The notes under the pieces are model-generated. The model did no database searches. It was not told the DNA's origin and saw nothing but the letters and a program-made list of their open reading frames with translations. This document shows positions 61,901 to 64,000 of a DNA stretch of 64,000 bases, in pieces. The DNA comes from Aporrectodea caliginosa (taxonomy: Eukaryota > Annelida > Clitellata > Crassiclitellata > Lumbricidae). Position 1 is the stretch's first letter. Each line of letters begins with the position of its first letter. The stretch covers positions 1 to 64,000 of the forward strand of contig JACEVL010000672.1 in the NCBI GenBank assembly GCA_020284085.1. Direction: 5' to 3'. The position numbers and the translations under genes are program-made.

Positions 61901-63788
61901 TTCGGTTGAGAGAGATCTCTCGTACTCTTCTTCTGCATTCGCCTCTCGTCTCATGACGAACCGTTTACCTATATTTGTCTACAGGTGGAGCTACTGTGTT
62001 ATTCTGCGTTCTTTGGAATTTCCTTGTCTTCAGTACGCCTGATCAACATCCACGAATAAGCGACAAAGAATTGAACTACATCAAGTCTACAACTGGACTC
62101 AAGTCATTGACGTCGAAAGAGGTAAGAACTTAGACGTTGATCGCTATTTATCAACAGTGGCGTAACAGCCTAGCCCTATCCTCCTCAGCAGGCTATCTAT
62201 TATCTTTTGGCATCGCGGACAGGCACCTCTATATGGTTTCATTCTTTTCTCACTGATAGGTCCATTTCCGTGGTTTTTGGCTCAAACCGCACCCTTTGGG
62301 TCACTGCCCGGTATGGTCTTACTCAAGGCTCTGTTCTGGCTCCTTTGTTGTTTGTTCTGTATACCTCGGACCTTGTGGGTATTTTTTTTAACTGTTTGGG
62401 GTCTCCTCACATCAATGTTTGCCAATGATATCCAGGCCCGTCTGCATGGCCCTGCAGCTTCCTCTGTCGCTTAAATGGTAGAGCGCCTGTTAGAGGCACC
62501 ATCGGCCCTAGATGCTTGGCTCTCTTCTTATCGCCTGCGACTGAATCCGGATATAGACACAGTTAATAAAGCTTGGTGGCCGCTTTCAGCTCAATAAGAT
62601 TTCCTGACATCCAGTTCTCCTCTACTGTTCGTAACTTGGGTTTTGTCTGGGATCCTACCCTCTCTTTTACTGATCAGGTCAACTCGGATTCCAGATCCTG
62701 CTTCTACCATCTGCGTCAACTACGTTCCATTCACAGATTTCTTTCACTTCATGCTAATACTAATCTGGTTCACGCCTTCGTTAACACTCGGGTTGACTTC
62801 GGGAATGGTGCATATATATTGGTCTCTCTTTTTCTAATACACACAAGCTTCAGTCTATTCTTAATGCCGCTGCTTGGATCATAGGCGACCTTCAAAAGTT
62901 TGATCACATCTCAGGCTTTATTCGGGAGTCCCTCCACTTGCTCCCTATTCAACAGCGTGTTCAGTTCAAAATCGTTTTTACCTCATGCCCAACTGCCTTG
63001 TCGGGGTGACTCCATTCTACCTGAGGTCCGTTTGCACCTTGGTCTTCTCTTTACCCGCAAGGGTCTCTGCGATCTTCGACTTGTGGACTCATGGTTGTTC
63101 CGCGTATAGGCGCGCTACTACGGCCCACTCTAGGTGCTTTGCCCGTGTTGGCCCCTCTGCCTGGAACTGTCTACCTCAGTCCCTTCGCATTGAGTCATTA
63201 GCCCTCTCACGTTCTCAGTTCCGGAAACGCCTTAAGACTTTCTTGTTCGCGGACTCAGGCGGGTCAAGAGCGCTGCTGATTTGAGCGGCGCTATATAACT
63301 GTTCGATTACATTTACATGGCTGGATTTATCTAGTGTGCCGGCGCCGTGGTTGAATTTTCTTCAACGAATGTACAAGGCTGATCGTACGACTGTAAAACA
63401 AGTGTAGAACCATGGCAGAGAGACAGACAGAGTTCAAGGGCAAAATACAACTGAACAAAGTAACTAGACCAAGTGAAAAGTAGTTTGCTTAATTAGAAAG
63501 CGTGGCCCTCGGTTCACCTTAAGCCAGACCTTTGCTTAAAGTGTACCAAGTGCCTTTTATGATAATACAGTACAGCAGTACCATTTCTATAGTTACCGTG
63601 ATGGTGCGTTGATAAATGGATTGGTTTTGTTGGAACAGCGGAAGCCATTTCCGTGGTTGAAGGCAGCCAAGAGTCCGGCTGTCATCGCTCTTCTGATCGT
63701 TCAGACGTCACACACTTGGTTCAGCTACACTCAGACGACAACTGTTCCTCTCTACCTCAGAGATGTCCTCAGATTTGACATCAAACAG
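55706..63788 (+). CDS. SLC17-family transporter, gene B (exons 2-7, partial)
   Basis: Six plus-strand exons join in one frame to about 318 residues, the N-terminal 6-7 TMs of an SLC17 anion transporter. The gene continues past the window, and its start exon was not found upstream. Support: TM1 with LLRSNLTVSLVCMV, FYGYLATQLLGGFLTGKFGA, WAPPLERS, NGWPLSFYITG, HPRISDKELNYI and YLRDVLRFDIKQ. The first luminal loop is about 48 residues with two sequons (NGT, NFT). Exons 4 and 5 have the same length as those of gene A (88 and 96 bp), and all intron phases agree. Introns hold LINE, TTAA-element and minisatellite sequence. Substrate is unknown; sialin-like or vesicular anion transport is the family expectation. 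Confidence 0.88.
57222..57635. mobile_element. Inverted-repeat element, 10-bp TSD
   Basis: Exact 10-bp duplication GTTTTTTTAC at 57212-57221 and 57636-57645. The ends are C/G-rich and imperfectly inverted (GGTATCCGGACAATTCCCCC, and the complement of GGATGTCCAAGACCC). The centre is about seven tandem units of roughly 40 bp with TTTCATCAATCCAACTTCTA. A 9-10-bp duplication suggests a Mutator-like element, but there is no coding sequence to confirm it. Confidence 0.7.
58880..59095 (+). mobile_element. CR1/L2-like LINE 3' end
   Basis: The frame reads FAVSGPSECNSLPVTIRQCS then FKSKLKTHLFSLHYC and a stop, the ORF2 C-terminus. The tail is GCGCGCTATAAATG then (ATTGT)n. Nested in the copy B element. 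Confidence 0.75.
59727..59957 (+). CDS. SLC17 gene B exon 3
   Basis: 231 bp, acceptor CGTCATAG, donor GTAAGT, phase 0. It encodes GEFSWPRQYQGFLLSAYFYG, then TQLLGGFLTGKFGAKYVL and a TM3 ending FLRAIVGCGT. It lacks the two extra residues that open gene A exon 3. Confidence 0.93.
60140..60420 (-). mobile_element. LINE/SINE 3' end, minus strand
   Basis: The reverse complement ends GTGGCGCTTTATTAATG then TAACAATTACAATTACGG, the shared tail type. No intact frame. Confidence 0.5.
60462..60585. repeat. (GAT/GAC)n tract before exon 4
   Basis: Impure GAT with GAC blocks, ending 11 bp before the exon 4 acceptor of gene B. It occupies the place of the branch region. Confidence 0.9.
60597..60684 (+). 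CDS. SLC17 gene B exon 4
   Basis: 88 bp, acceptor TTCTTTCAG, donor GTAAAG. It encodes GFIYPAVQSLWGIWAPPLER then SILSSFTFI (TM4). Same length and phases as gene A exon 4. Confidence 0.93.
60941..61556. repeat. 18-bp minisatellite with 180-bp higher-order unit
   Basis: About 34 copies of an 18-bp unit in two variants, GTTCGTTGTCTTGATGTT and GTTGGTTGTCCTGATGTT. The variant order repeats with a period of ten units: 61141-61260 and 61321-61440 are identical. It translates as a VVLML-type frame, but this is an intronic repeat. Confidence 0.95.
61592..61687 (+). CDS. SLC17 gene B exon 5
   Basis: 96 bp, acceptor GTTAATAG, donor GTAATT. It encodes LNVGYILTFLISSECCQI then DNGWPLSFYIT. Same length as gene A exon 5. 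It starts 35 bp after the minisatellite. Confidence 0.92.
61985..62121 (+). CDS. SLC17 gene B exon 6
   Basis: 137 bp, acceptor GTCTACAG, donor GTAAGA. It encodes GATVLFCVLWNFLVFSTP then HPRISDKELNYIKSTTG, one codon longer than gene A exon 6. Confidence 0.92.
62190..63320 (+). mobile_element. Dead CR1/L2-like LINE in gene B intron
   Basis: Broken frames give ARYGLTQGSVLAPLLFVLYT (the PQGS-LGPLLF motif of LINE RT), then SMFANDIQARLHG, RLNPDID, VHAFVNTRVDFGNG and ARVGPSAWNCLPQSLR. The catalytic box reads FAND, so an essential Asp is Asn. The 3' end is GCGGCGCTATATAACTG then TTCGATTACATTTACA. At least two frame changes. Confidence 0.82.
63639..63788 (+). CDS. SLC17 gene B exon 7
   Basis: 150 bp, acceptor TGGAACAG, donor GTACAG, phase 0 at both ends. 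It encodes RKPFPWLKAAKSPAVIALLI then TTTVPLYLRDVLRFDIKQ (TM7). It has one codon more than gene A exon 7. Later exons lie beyond the window. Confidence 0.92.
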
Positions 63789-64000
63789 GTACAGCGATTA
63801 TAAACAGTGCATCTATTATTCATAGTCCGATGGCCTCATTAGCAGCAGCCATTGCTTGAGATCGATCTTCGTTCGGGAATTACGTGAAATGGTTCGGAAA
63901 CGTTACTTTTCTAAGGTCGGTCAGTAGCCTATTAGGTTCAGAGCATGCTCTGTGGGCCTTCTTTAAAATCAGAGGGGTCATTCGTTACGAGTTTGAAAAA

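Overview
This looks like nuclear DNA of a metazoan, probably a marine invertebrate. The genes have many exons with GT-AG introns. Most of the sequence is transposable-element debris: CR1/L2-like and RTE-like LINE ends, a mariner element, hAT-type and TTAA-flanked DNA elements, and tRNA-derived SINE heads. There are several very long, nearly perfect microsatellites. AGGCCTA words are frequent and there is no bacterial gene density. I cannot name the phylum from the sequence alone.

Four host loci are supported. (1) 15207-16404, minus: three exons of a short-chain dehydrogenase/reductase-like gene that has lost its hallmark motifs. (2) 19915-21279, plus: an intronless sulfotransferase-like gene. 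(3) 24081-35362, minus: ten exons of an SLC17-type (sialin/VGLUT family) transporter, gene A. (4) 55706-63788, plus: six exons of a second SLC17 paralogue, gene B, which runs off the right edge. A and B are about 20 kb apart and transcribed divergently. They share all intron positions and phases that can be compared, so they are probably an old local duplication. Their 5'-most coding exons were not found.

Layout: 1-5416 dispersed repeats with one small hAT element; 5421-7607 a TTAA-flanked element made of inverted arrays of GGCGGCCATATTGGCC-type units; 8180-14300 LINE remnants and a nested stack (53-bp satellite, then TTAA element, then hAT); 15-22 kb SDR remnant, LINE end, sulfotransferase; 22086-22888 a perfect GAT array; 24-35 kb gene A, with a mariner element and a ~950-bp GAA/TTC array in one intron; 35.4-48.3 kb gene-poor, microsatellite-rich DNA; 48341-52408 a large inverted-repeat element around a decayed HAFTGSD-family gene, with a nested hAT element; 53-55.5 kb a second copy of the TTAA element and LINE ends; 55.7-64 kb gene B, whose introns hold a second copy of the GGCGGCC-array element, a 10-bp-TSD inverted-repeat element, an 18-bp minisatellite and a dead LINE RT.

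The strongest observations are the nested insertions with exact target-site duplications, two TTAA elements of identical length (971 bp), the inverted-array element around the HAFTGSD gene, and the intronic GAA array in sense orientation in gene A.
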